NCBI GenBank assembly: GCA_002731825.1
Contig: PCCS01000013.1
Location: forward strand, 57,480-121,479
DNA from: Myxococcales bacterium
Lineage (GTDB): Bacteria > Myxococcota_A > Bradymonadia > UBA7976 > UBA1532
Direction: 5' to 3'
DNA: 64,000 nt
Shown here: in pieces, positions 35,465 to 44,070 of the stretch
How positions within the stretch are numbered: position 1 is the first letter of the stretch
Layout: the number at the start of each line of letters is the position of its first letter
The notes under the pieces: model-generated
What the model was told of the DNA's origin: nothing
The model's database searches: none
What the model saw: the letters and a program-made list of their open reading frames with translations, nothing else
Position numbers and translations under genes: made by a program

Positions 35465-35492
35465 ATTTTATTGAATCCCAATTGGGGTTCAA
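35465..35492 (-). promoter_or_regulatory. Predicted autoregulated promoter of the RHH-HTH gene
   Basis: On the minus strand TTGAAC (35492-35487), a 16-base spacer and TAAAAT (35470-35465) form a promoter 13 bases before the ATG. The palindrome at 35473-35490 fills the spacer and overlaps the -35, as expected for an operator of its own product. Confidence 0.55.
35473..35490. promoter_or_regulatory. 18-bp palindrome, copy 1
   Basis: GAATCCCAATTGGGGTTC is a palindrome except for one pair and is extended by TT/AA on both sides. A half site GAATCCCAC at 35532-35540 shares its left arm. Confidence 0.6.
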
Positions 35493-35630
35493 TACGACTA
35501 TTATTTCGTGTTTGAAAGGGAAAAGTCATTTGAATCCCACCCTTTTAATCAATCTGTTTTGGGCGGTTTTAGCGGGTGCTATGAGTGGATTTTGCCCTCT
35601 TGGCAGGCGATTTGTCGAGACGCTGGACGT

Positions 35631-35648
35631 GAATCCCATTTGGGATTC
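35631..35648. promoter_or_regulatory. 18-bp palindrome, copy 2
   Basis: GAATCCCATTTGGGATTC is a perfect dyad apart from the two central bases, with the same arms as copies 1 and 3. Confidence 0.6.
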
Positions 35649-35654
35649 AATAGT

Positions 35655-35672
35655 GCATCCCGTTTGGGATTC
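35655..35672. promoter_or_regulatory. 18-bp palindrome, copy 3
   Basis: GCATCCCGTTTGGGATTC has the same right arm and spacing as copy 2 and starts 24 bases after it. Copies 2 and 3 lie about 180-220 bases upstream of the regulator start. Confidence 0.55.
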
Positions 35673-36042
35673 AGTGGTTGGAAATGTGTTTGGATACAGT
35701 TATTTAGATTGGGTGTTGGGCGTTGTCATCTTAGACCGGATCAAACTGCGAACTCTTCATTGTTTGAATCGGAACACCGGTTTGGACTCGCAATCGTTGA
35801 ACACTGGAGTCTAGGCAAGCCAGTGTTCACTGTGTGCCTATTTGCCTTTGGCCAGCGACATTTAATGGCAGCTCAGCTCAAGCCTCTTGGTTGGGCCGAT
35901 TTTTGATTCAACTGTGATTTTCTTAGAGCAGCGGCAATCTACTTAGTTGGTTATTCCCTCGGAATCGTCTTCTCGGCTGTGACGATTTAGAGACTCATTG
36001 TCTGTAGCGCCAATGGGCTGCCCAACAGCGATAGTGTGTCGT

Positions 36043-37479
36043 TTAGAACAGAAATGCACCCCACGTGAGAGTCCATACTGTGATCAAGATTGCAGTGATA
36101 ATATTGACACCGAAACCCACTTTCGCCATGTCTGGAAGTCGGATCATTCCGGAGCCATAGACCACTGCGTTCGGCGGGGTTGCAACGGGCAGCATAAACG
36201 CACATGACGCAGCCAGGGTTGCTGGGAGAAGAAGCATGAGCGGCTCAACCTGAGTTGCGACCGCAAGTTCACAAATGATTGGTAAAAGTATGATGGATGT
36301 TGCGGTGTTGGATGTAACCTCCGTGAGGAAGGTCATAAACAGAACCACCGCAAAGACCATAAGAGGCAGCGGCCAGCCATCAGTAGACGACGCCAATAAC
36401 GCGCCCAACCACTGCGACAGTCCAGTGGCCTTAAAACCCGATGCTAATGCAAAACCGCCACCAAAAAGAATGAGGATCTGCCACGGTGTTTTGGCCGTAT
36501 CAGCCCAACTAAGCAAGGGCTTAATGTGTCCATCCGAAGTTCGAGTAGGAACAATGTATAGGAGGATGGTGATGCCAATTGCGATGGTTGCGTCGGTGAT
36601 GCTCTTTGGGGGCAACCCGAATTGAATGAGAAGATATTTTCGAGAAATCCATAGTGTCACCGCAGCGACAAAGATAATGGCAACACGACGTTCGCCCTGC
36701 GACCAGCTTTGCTTCGGCCCCGTGAGTGCAGCCTGGGCCGGGTGACCAGCCGGAATCGGTGTACGTTGGATACGGAACGCGATTCGCGTCAAATAAAACC
36801 AAATCACCACCATCAAAACGATTGAGAGGGGCGCGGCAAAACTCATCCATTCGCCAAAGCTCAACTCAACTCCGTTTTTAGCTGCAACCTCTCGGAAAAC
36901 GCCGTTGGGTGCTGTGCCCAGATATGTACCCATACCCCCAACGCTGGCAGCATAGGCCACACCCAGCATAAGTGCCTTTTCAAAGTCCCTGGATTCCATC
37001 GCGGACGCGACGGCCATCGCCACCGGCAAGAGCATAAGGGTGGTCGAGGTATTCAAAAGCCACATGGACAGTAAGCCGGACGCGAGCATGAAGCCTAAAA
37101 TCAAGCGATCTGCGCGTGTTCCGCAGGTTCGAACCATAAACATCGCCAGACGGCGGTGCAGATTCCAGCGTTCGACAGCAAAAGCAAGCTGAAAACCGCC
37201 AAAGAATAGCCAGATCAAATCGTGTCCGTAATTGGGGGCAACATCCTTTGCTAAGCCAATACCCACAACGGGGAAGACAGCCAGCGGTATGAGGGCCGTG
37301 ACCGCGACCGGCAGTGCTTCAGTCATCCACCAAATTGCCATCAGAACTGTGATTGCAGCTAGTTTATGGGCGTCTGGACTCAGGGTCTCACCGAGTGGTA
37401 CGACCCAGACTATTGTCGCCAGTATGGGGCCCAGATAAAGCCCCTTGTTCAGACCGTTAGAATTGGATGCGTCCTGCAT
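36043..37479 (-). CDS. DASS-family (SLC13) sodium-coupled carboxylate transporter
   Basis: The 478-residue inner-membrane protein has about a dozen hydrophobic segments. The two Ser-Asn-Thr-like substrate hairpins are seen as LLNTSTTLMLLPVAMAVA and EVTSNTATSIILLPI, with WWMTEALPVAVTALIPLAVFPV near the start and LPVATPPNAVVYGSG near the end, all typical of DASS carriers for C4-dicarboxylates or sulfate. Family members import succinate, malate or citrate with Na+. It is divergent from the HDOD-like gene and the only transporter gene of its unit. Substrate not decided. Confidence 0.92.
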   Translation of the reverse strand: MQDASNSNGLNKGLYLGPILATIVWVVPLGETLSPDAHKLAAITVLMAIWWMTEALPVAVTALIPLAVFPVVGIGLAKDVAPNYGHDLIWLFFGGFQLAFAVERWNLHRRLAMFMVRTCGTRADRLILGFMLASGLLSMWLLNTSTTLMLLPVAMAVASAMESRDFEKALMLGVAYAASVGGMGTYLGTAPNGVFREVAAKNGVELSFGEWMSFAAPLSIVLMVVIWFYLTRIAFRIQRTPIPAGHPAQAALTGPKQSWSQGERRVAIIFVAAVTLWISRKYLLIQFGLPPKSITDATIAIGITILLYIVPTRTSDGHIKPLLSWADTAKTPWQILILFGGGFALASGFKATGLSQWLGALLASSTDGWPLPLMVFAVVLFMTFLTEVTSNTATSIILLPIICELAVATQVEPLMLLLPATLAASCAFMLPVATPPNAVVYGSGMIRLPDMAKVGFGVNIITAILITVWTLTWGAFLF

Positions 37480-37691
37480 GCGATCATCGACTCCTTGCTC
37501 TTCAACCTGGACCCTAATCCCATCTCAATCCTTCAGCAAATTAGTCTAGGGGTCAAAGAGGCCATTGGCCGAATGGAAATATTTCTCAATAAATCGACTC
37601 AATTGCCGATATCTAGGGTGAAGCGACAAAATCAGTCTCTTCCCGACGGCCAAGGCGGGCTTTCGGACAAAGACCAGGGAGGTTGAAACAG

Positions 37692-38069
37692 ATGTTGAAG
37701 GCGACAGGCCGTCTTTCACCCGATCAGATATTCCAGATTGGAAAAGAAGCCATTCATTTAATCAGAGATAAGACGTCGAGCTCTAGAATCATCGCCGCCT
37801 GTCTCGATCGCTCGCCTCAACTTGTCGAAGCCGTTCATGCCTATGCCCAAGTCCAATTCCGTGATAGGGGTCGCATTCGCGGTACCCGCGATGCCATCAC
37901 CTTGATCGGTCTTTCCGAACTCGAGAAGCTGCTGCTCGGTCATTTACGGCGTATTCAGCGCAATGTGGACGGGCGTCAAAGTCGTTTCAATCATCGCATT
38001 GCAGCGCTCGATGTCGCTCCACCCAAATTGCCCGCATCCATTCGCGCGCGCCGCTACGCAACTCACTAG
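37692..38069 (+). CDS. Short HDOD-like helical protein
   Basis: ATG 37692 has GGGAGG at 37677-37682 and gives 125 residues. LSPDQIFQIGKEAIHLIRDKTSSSRIIAACLDRSPQLVEAVHAYAQVQF and the later RGTRDAITLIGLSELEKLLLGHL recall the first half of an HDOD domain (spacing of SP-L...A-FR and AI-LG--L--L). The protein stops before the full domain and ends in a basic tail. It may be a reduced regulator or a remnant. I cannot assign a function. Confidence 0.6.
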   Translation: MLKATGRLSPDQIFQIGKEAIHLIRDKTSSSRIIAACLDRSPQLVEAVHAYAQVQFRDRGRIRGTRDAITLIGLSELEKLLLGHLRRIQRNVDGRQSRFNHRIAALDVAPPKLPASIRARRYATH

Positions 38070-38171
38070 GGCAGACAACCGCCGCGTTTTTCCATCAATG
38101 TCACGACAAAATGGCACCTTGCCCTCGGTCGATGTTACACTCAACCCATCGGAAATCGTCCTGAGTTGTAC

Positions 38172-40358
38172 ATGCGATCGTTTATCACCATTTCTGCCAC
38201 ACTGTTGGTCTTGCTGCCTGCGGCCTCGTCGCTAGCTCAACCCGAGTCGAAAACAGAAAAGCTGTCCGGCACGAGCTTGAAGAGACCGGGCGCGAAGAAA
38301 ACACCGGTTAAAAAAACGGCTGCAGCGACCCGGACCCAGACTGAGACCAAAGACGACGGTTCTGCCGGGGCTGAGCCACAAGCCAAAGCGACTCCAACGA
38401 CATCTCGGACGTCGAAGAAAAAGCCGTCGGTAGAAAAAGATAAGGCCCAACCAAGAAGGAAGGCCAAACAACCGGCAGCCATCCGCTCTCGGGCGCCAGG
38501 CTTAACCGGTGCGACGGGCCTCGACCGTCTTTGGGCCGCTGACACCGGTCCGCTGGACACAATTCGTATGCGCCTAGGGCTCGCGTTCTTCAATGCCGAT
38601 GATTTCCCATACGAGGGGGCTGGAAATGCCTTTATCGGTAGTTACTTCTCATTCGCATACACCCCACACAAATTCGTCGAGGCCTTTACGTCAATCTCCG
38701 CCACCAGCAATAGCCATGACGCTGAGCAACCAAGTCTATTGCAAACGCAAGGCGACCTGACCCTTGGCGTCAAGGGCGTCTATCCAGTGAGCGATCTGAT
38801 TCGAGTGGGTGGCGCCATTGCTGCCCGTTTTTTGAGCGGTGTCGGGTCCGCAGGCTTTGAACCATCGGCAACAAGCGTCGATCTCCGACTTCTGTCCACC
38901 TTTGACTTCACCGATGCTGAGAAAATCCCACTGAGGATTCACCTAGAAATCGGCAATTATTTTGAGAATTCAGAAGTTTTAACGGATCACCTCGCAGGTG
39001 AGCCAAGTTTGGTCCAAGAATACGGTCTGCAGGTGGCTCGATATGACCGGTTGACATTTGGCCTGGGCATTGAGAGTCCATTTGACCCTTACTTCAATCC
39101 GTTTCTCGAATACCAAATCAGTAAACCCCATTTCGTCGAATTAGGGAGGACAGGACAGGGCAGTCACGAGTATACGTTTGACTCGATCCCGCACCATTTG
39201 ACTCTTGGCTTGCGCGCCTTTCCCATCGAGCATCTGGCCATCGATACAGCCGTTCGGATCGGACTTGCGAGCAAGCCTCACACGGGTGTTCCAGCCACGC
39301 CACCCTACATGGTGCTCATCGGTGTCGCCTACACGCTCGATCCAACACCCAAAATCGTAACAAGAACTGTGGAGCGAACCAGTCCGGCGCCCGTTATTGT
39401 CAAGAAAACGGGCCTGTTTTCCGGCCGTATCGCCGATAAAACCTCGGGGAAGCCGATTGCGGATGCGCTTATCAGCTATCCGTCGACAGCCGGTTTTTCG
39501 CCACAGACCAGTACGAATGATGGACGTTTTTCCGGCTACCGCTTCGATGCGGGTGTGGTCGAATATACGGTTTCTGCCAAAGGCTATAAGCCGAAGCAGG
39601 GTCGAACCACCATGACTGGCGGTCAAAATGCAAGTGTGGAGATTAAGCTCGAACTCGATCCAGCACAGCAGGCAGGTGATGTGACCGTCAGAATCTTTGG
39701 CAAACGTGGCAAACCGATTGTAGCCGCGCTTACATTTGGAGGTAAAGCGACGGGGGTCAAGGGGCAATCTAAACCTGGGCAACCTTACAAAGCCAAACTA
39801 CCCGCTGGGCGCCACCCGTTGACGGTCACAGCGAAGGGATACGATGTCCTAAAGACAGCGGTTTTAGTTCGGGGTGGAGAGACAACACCTCTTCGATTCA
39901 ATTTGACCACTGGCCGACCCAAAGCAGTTCCAGCCACCGTCGGCCCCTCGCGGGCCCCAGTAGGACCTCCCAAAGTCAGTGGCGGTGGTCGTTTCGCTAA
40001 GGTGACGCCGCGTTCGATTTCCCTTCGCCGCAGAATTGATTTTAAGCCTGGTACGAGTGAATTGACACCCAATTCTCGCGCCGTCTTAAACGATGTCGCC
40101 CGTGGTATGAAGCAAATAAAAAACATCAAGCGTGTCCGGATCGCGGCCCATGTCAGCGGGACTGGTTCGCGCGATAAAGACAGCCGACTGAGCATCGCAA
40201 GGGCAAATCGGGTCAAGGGCTACCTCGTCTCACGCGGTGTTTCGGCCGGGCGACTACAAGCGCGCGGTTACGGTGGGCTGAATCCGATTCGGCCGAGTTT
40301 AACAACGCGAGCACGGGCTCAGAATGAGCGCGTCACGTTCACTGTCATTCGGAAATAA
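38172..40358 (+). CDS. Exported OmpA-domain protein with beta-barrel-like and PEGA/CarboxypepD-like parts
   Basis: From ATG 38172 the 728-residue protein has a signal peptide (ITISATLLVLLPAASSLAQ) and a Lys/Thr/Pro-rich linker to about 105. A region of alternating aromatic strands to about 395 (IRMRLGLAFFNADDFPYEG, LTFGLGIESPFDPYFNPFLEYQ) probably forms an outer-membrane barrel. Two beta domains follow (FSGRIADKTSGKPIADALISYPST; VTVRIFGKRGKPIVAALTFGG, LPAGRHPLTVTAKGYDVLK), then an OmpA peptidoglycan-binding domain at the C-terminus (IDFKPGTSELTPNSRAVL, SIARANRVKGYLVSRGV, ARGYGG). Its stop is one base from the ATG of the Cys-rich lipoprotein, so the two are coupled. Confidence 0.85.
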   Translation: MRSFITISATLLVLLPAASSLAQPESKTEKLSGTSLKRPGAKKTPVKKTAAATRTQTETKDDGSAGAEPQAKATPTTSRTSKKKPSVEKDKAQPRRKAKQPAAIRSRAPGLTGATGLDRLWAADTGPLDTIRMRLGLAFFNADDFPYEGAGNAFIGSYFSFAYTPHKFVEAFTSISATSNSHDAEQPSLLQTQGDLTLGVKGVYPVSDLIRVGGAIAARFLSGVGSAGFEPSATSVDLRLLSTFDFTDAEKIPLRIHLEIGNYFENSEVLTDHLAGEPSLVQEYGLQVARYDRLTFGLGIESPFDPYFNPFLEYQISKPHFVELGRTGQGSHEYTFDSIPHHLTLGLRAFPIEHLAIDTAVRIGLASKPHTGVPATPPYMVLIGVAYTLDPTPKIVTRTVERTSPAPVIVKKTGLFSGRIADKTSGKPIADALISYPSTAGFSPQTSTNDGRFSGYRFDAGVVEYTVSAKGYKPKQGRTTMTGGQNASVEIKLELDPAQQAGDVTVRIFGKRGKPIVAALTFGGKATGVKGQSKPGQPYKAKLPAGRHPLTVTAKGYDVLKTAVLVRGGETTPLRFNLTTGRPKAVPATVGPSRAPVGPPKVSGGGRFAKVTPRSISLRRRIDFKPGTSELTPNSRAVLNDVARGMKQIKNIKRVRIAAHVSGTGSRDKDSRLSIARANRVKGYLVSRGVSAGRLQARGYGGLNPIRPSLTTRARAQNERVTFTVIRK

Positions 40359-40359
40359 G

Positions 40360-43300
40360 ATGTTTAAGCTTAGACAAACAATATGGCTTTTCTTTGGTCT
40401 ACTGATGAGCGCAGGCTGCGGCCGTTCGTCGGTCGAATGTCAGAGCCATATAGACTGCGGCGACGGCTTCGTGTGTCTTGATCAGCAGTGCCTGGACGGC
40501 CCAGCCTGCGTCGAAGGCTTCTGCCCTCAGGGTCTTCTATGCGTTGCTGGCGTTTGTATCGATGATCAGGTGATTCCAAATCGATGTGGCGATGCAGCGG
40601 CCTGTCCTGAGGGGCTGAGTTGCGTCAATGGCCTGTGTGAATCGGTTTGCACAGATGGTGAGTGTCCAGTTTTATGCGATGGAGGCGATTGCTCTGATTC
40701 AGGTCCTGTTTGCTTTGACGACTCTGGCTGCGCCGATACAGGTCCAGCATGTTTAGACGATGGCGGTTGCGCCGATTCAGGCCCTGTTTGTCTGGACGAT
40801 AAGGGGTGTCAGCCGGGCGAAATATGCGAAAACGGCGGATGCCGCTCAGGGTGCCGTGGTGATGTTGACTGTAATCAGGGTCAAATTTGCGACAGTGGTT
40901 CAAACACCTGCGGACCGGCTTGCGGACCCGACCGCCCATGTGAAGACGGATTAATCTGCTCTGAGCAAGCTCAGTGCCTCGGATGCATTGGCGATACTGA
41001 TTGCATGTCAGGCTTCGTGTGCATCAACAATTCATGTGAGATGGATCAGGGCTGTACCGACGACAGCGACTGTCCAGACCAACAGATTTGTCGCCAGGGT
41101 CAATGTGGTCCAGACGACGGGTGTCGAATCGATGAAGATTGCCGGTCTGACCAGAGGTGCGTGGATGCTGAGTGTATAGATGTCGCATGCCGATTTGACC
41201 TCGACTGTGAGCCAGGCTTCATTTGCACCGATAGCGGAGACTGTGTAGACACCTTGGAATGCCGCCGAGACGGTGATTGTCCTGGTGGACAATTATGCGC
41301 AGCGAATTCGTGTGTGCCAGGTCCAGAGTGCAGAGCCGATGTGGACTGTCCGAACGGTTTTGAATGTCAGGCCAATCGATGCGTTCAAGCACCAGAATGT
41401 CGTATCGATTTCGACTGCCCTGATAATTTTGAATGCGTCGACAACGTCTGCATTGAACGGCCCGCATGTCGAAATGATGGAGACTGTTTTCCTGGTCAGC
41501 GATGCTTGAATTCTGTCTGTATTGAAGACAATCGATGTCGAGCTGATGGCGACTGTCCCAATGGACAGCTGTGCGTAGGTGGACTGTGCCAAGATGTCGA
41601 AGGCGACTGCCGGATCGATGCGGATTGTGAAGAGGGGCAGAGGTGTTTAGACGGCGTTTGCGTCGAAGGCTGTTTTAACGATGCTCAGTGTCCTGACGGA
41701 TTTGCATGTATTAATGGCCGTTGCGGTCGCCAACCCTGTGCTAGCGACTTGAACTGCCCTCAACCATTCGGTTGCGTGGATGGGTTCTGTGACGATGTAG
41801 AGTGTCGAATCGATACGGGCTGCCCTGACGGGCAAGACTGTGTCCGTCATCGCTGTATCGTCGTCTCCGAGTGTCAAGTTGCGGCCGACTGTCCGCCCAA
41901 TAGTGAATGTGCGAATGGTCAGTGTATTCCGCTTCCAGAATGCGATCTTGAGCGGCCGTGCCCGAATGGGCAGATCTGCCGGGATGGGAGCTGTGTTGAC
42001 GATGTAGAATGTCGGGGAGACAATGACTGTCCACTGGGCTTCTCATGCGTCAATAACCTGTGTCTGCCGCAAGGCGCATGCGGACCGGGCCGACCCTGCC
42101 CCAATGATCTCATCTGCAACGATGGTGTCTGCGAGCCACCCGTTGAATGCCTTGTCAACGGTGATTGCCAGGCTCTCAGCAGTTGTATCAATGGGCGATG
42201 CCAATTTACGGGTCGTTGCGATCGTGACGAAGACTGTGGACCAGGCCAGGTCTGTGATGGGCTAAATCAGCAATGTATTGATGATGTGGAATGCTTTGTC
42301 GACAACGATTGCCAGGACGGATTTCAGTGCATCGGCAACCTGTGTAGAGAATTACAGGGGTGTGATGCGGATCCGGACTGTGGTCAGGGCGAATTCTGTG
42401 CTGATCCACCGGGTATATGCCTACCCCGGCCGGATTGTTTCGACGATAATGACTGCAGCGATGGTGAGCGGTGTGACCAGGGCAATTGTGTTGTCGTCGT
42501 CTGCCGAAATGACGACGACTGCGACGGCGAATTTAGCTGTGTAGCAGGCCGCTGCATACCGCCTTTTTTCTGCGAAGACGCAGGTGACTGTCCGCTGCCG
42601 AATCTCCAATGCATCAACAACGTGTGTACTGCCCCCAATGGGTGCCAGAGCGACGATGAGTGTCGAGGGGGATTGAGCTGTGTAGCCGGTGTATGCGCCC
42701 CGATTCCTCCGCCCGAATGTAGGACAGACGAAGACTGTGGCCCTCGAGAACAATGTGAATTTGGATTTTGCATTCCTGACCAAGGCTGCACCGATGATAA
42801 TGAGTGTCCTGCAGGGCAAGTCTGCGCCGACCGCGAATGCATCCCGGATCCAGAGCTGTGTCGAGGCGATGATGACTGCGGACCCAATGCCGTTTGCGAC
42901 GATGGTCGTTGTGTAGATGCGCCACCGCAATGTCAGAACGATAACGATTGTCAGCCTGGACAAGTCTGCGCTGCCAATGAATGTATTGAAGCCGAACCGG
43001 AGTGTCGACTCGATGCAGACTGTGGCGCCGGTGAAATTTGTGTCGAGTCGACGTGTCGTGACGGGTGTCGTGATGACAGGCAATGCCAGGGTGACCAAGT
43101 GTGTGTCGGCGGGACATGCCAGGATCCTGCTGAATGTAGAGAAGCCGATGGGATCGTTGATGTTGGTCGAAACGGTGGTCGCTTTGCCGTCGATACGACA
43201 AGAGCACCGTCCAATTACACCGGCACGTGCGCAGGCGCTGGTACCGAACGCGTTTTGCGAATCGTGCTTGAGTCCTTTGTCTCGATATCCATTACGACCA

Positions 43301-44049
43301 GTGGTGATGATCCAGGGTCTGGAACGGACACGGTTTTGTATGTACGGCGAGAGTGTGACGAAACGAGAACCGAGGTCGTTTGTAATGATGACATTGGTGG
43401 CAATGGCGGTGGACGGCGATCTTTATTTTCGTTTGTCGAAATCGAGCGAGCTGAACCGGGCGTTTACTACATATTTGCCGACACCTTCGCGGAAGGCGCT
43501 CGTTTTGATGTCGAAATTGAGGTGTCCCCGCTCGCTGCCGAATGTGAACAGGATGATGATTGCGACGGCGTGACCATCTGCGAAGACAGCTTCTGCGTCC
43601 AGCCGGAATGCGTCCGCGACTCCCAATGCGCCGATAATGAGCGCTGCTTGAACGGTCGTTGCGAACAGCGGGCCGATTTTTGCGCCAGAGACAGCGATTG
43701 TGCGGACCAGACCCAAATCTGCGAGCAGCAAACCTGCATCAGCACCAATGGTGCGTGTGCCGACATAGATGATTGCCCTGACAACGCCTTTTGCATCGGT
43801 GGAGGGTGTATCGAAGCGATTCCGTGCGCCAATAACCGCCAATGCCGACAAGTTGGCATTCCGTTGCTCCGCTGTAGACAAGGTGTTTGCACATCTCAAA
43901 TCAATCAGTGTGACCGTAACTCCGATTGTATTGCTGGCAATAGTTGTGCGTTCGGGTTCTGCATTCCCTCTGCAAGCCCAGAGTGTGTTCGCGACCGACA
44001 TTGTGCTGCGGGCCAGCTCTGTGAAGGACAGGCTTGTGTCTTGGAATGA
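40360..44049 (+). CDS. Giant disulfide-rich lipoprotein with about 43 four-cysteine repeats
   Basis: The 1229-residue product starts at ATG 40360 with a lipoprotein signal (WLFFGLLMSAGC). About 36 units of the form C-x5-C-x5-C-x4-C (for example ECRIDFDCPDNFECVDNVC) run to about residue 920, then comes a PPC-like beta domain (about 925-1065; RVLRIVLESFVSISITTSG and VLYVRRECDETRTEVVCNDD), then about seven more units. This matches myxobacterial Cys-rich repeats. A 13-residue subrepeat (SGPVCFDDSGCAD) breaks the pattern near the start. It is surface-exposed or periplasmic and needs oxidative folding. It probably serves adhesion or binding; no enzyme domain is seen. Confidence 0.88.
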   Translation: MFKLRQTIWLFFGLLMSAGCGRSSVECQSHIDCGDGFVCLDQQCLDGPACVEGFCPQGLLCVAGVCIDDQVIPNRCGDAAACPEGLSCVNGLCESVCTDGECPVLCDGGDCSDSGPVCFDDSGCADTGPACLDDGGCADSGPVCLDDKGCQPGEICENGGCRSGCRGDVDCNQGQICDSGSNTCGPACGPDRPCEDGLICSEQAQCLGCIGDTDCMSGFVCINNSCEMDQGCTDDSDCPDQQICRQGQCGPDDGCRIDEDCRSDQRCVDAECIDVACRFDLDCEPGFICTDSGDCVDTLECRRDGDCPGGQLCAANSCVPGPECRADVDCPNGFECQANRCVQAPECRIDFDCPDNFECVDNVCIERPACRNDGDCFPGQRCLNSVCIEDNRCRADGDCPNGQLCVGGLCQDVEGDCRIDADCEEGQRCLDGVCVEGCFNDAQCPDGFACINGRCGRQPCASDLNCPQPFGCVDGFCDDVECRIDTGCPDGQDCVRHRCIVVSECQVAADCPPNSECANGQCIPLPECDLERPCPNGQICRDGSCVDDVECRGDNDCPLGFSCVNNLCLPQGACGPGRPCPNDLICNDGVCEPPVECLVNGDCQALSSCINGRCQFTGRCDRDEDCGPGQVCDGLNQQCIDDVECFVDNDCQDGFQCIGNLCRELQGCDADPDCGQGEFCADPPGICLPRPDCFDDNDCSDGERCDQGNCVVVVCRNDDDCDGEFSCVAGRCIPPFFCEDAGDCPLPNLQCINNVCTAPNGCQSDDECRGGLSCVAGVCAPIPPPECRTDEDCGPREQCEFGFCIPDQGCTDDNECPAGQVCADRECIPDPELCRGDDDCGPNAVCDDGRCVDAPPQCQNDNDCQPGQVCAANECIEAEPECRLDADCGAGEICVESTCRDGCRDDRQCQGDQVCVGGTCQDPAECREADGIVDVGRNGGRFAVDTTRAPSNYTGTCAGAGTERVLRIVLESFVSISITTSGDDPGSGTDTVLYVRRECDETRTEVVCNDDIGGNGGGRRSLFSFVEIERAEPGVYYIFADTFAEGARFDVEIEVSPLAAECEQDDDCDGVTICEDSFCVQPECVRDSQCADNERCLNGRCEQRADFCARDSDCADQTQICEQQTCISTNGACADIDDCPDNAFCIGGGCIEAIPCANNRQCRQVGIPLLRCRQGVCTSQINQCDRNSDCIAGNSCAFGFCIPSASPECVRDRHCAAGQLCEGQACVLE
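40696..40809 (+). repeat. 39-base tandem repeat, three copies
   Basis: Two full 39-base units (40696-40734, 40735-40773) and one 36-base unit encode DSGPVCFDDSGCA-type peptides inside the Cys-rich lipoprotein. The copies differ at several third positions, so the duplication is not very recent. Confidence 0.8.
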
Positions 44050-44070
44050 TAAGCGCCTCACTGGCCTATC

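Larger units (their letters stand above)
35453..36042. other. 590-base non-coding stretch upstream of the RHH-HTH gene
   Basis: It holds the regulator promoter, three palindromes and one half site in its first 220 bases. The rest, to the stop of the DASS transporter at 36043, shows no convincing gene; plus-strand frames of 110 and 132 codons there have no ribosome site and atypical, Trp/Cys-rich composition. Confidence 0.6.

Noticed and set aside
35482..35906. Two overlapping plus-strand open frames of 110 and 132 codons
   Set aside because: No ribosome site, unusual Trp/Cys-rich composition, and they run through the operator palindromes; treated as non-coding.
37366..37686. Plus-strand frame of 106 codons before the HDOD-like gene
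   Set aside because: Its only ATG is antisense to the start of the DASS gene; the part outside that gene has no good start.
39141..39782. Minus-strand frame of 213 codons opposite the OmpA gene
   Set aside because: Antisense to a well-supported protein, with no ribosome site or recognisable domain.
40440..43140. Regularly spaced similar sequences resembling a repeat array or CRISPR
   Set aside because: They are diverged coding units of C4 repeats without identical repeats or unique spacers.
42421..43207. Long minus-strand frames of 225 and 197 codons opposite the Cys-rich lipoprotein
   Set aside because: They are shadows caused by the repeated codon pattern of the Cys-rich units; no start signal and repetitive, low-sense peptides.
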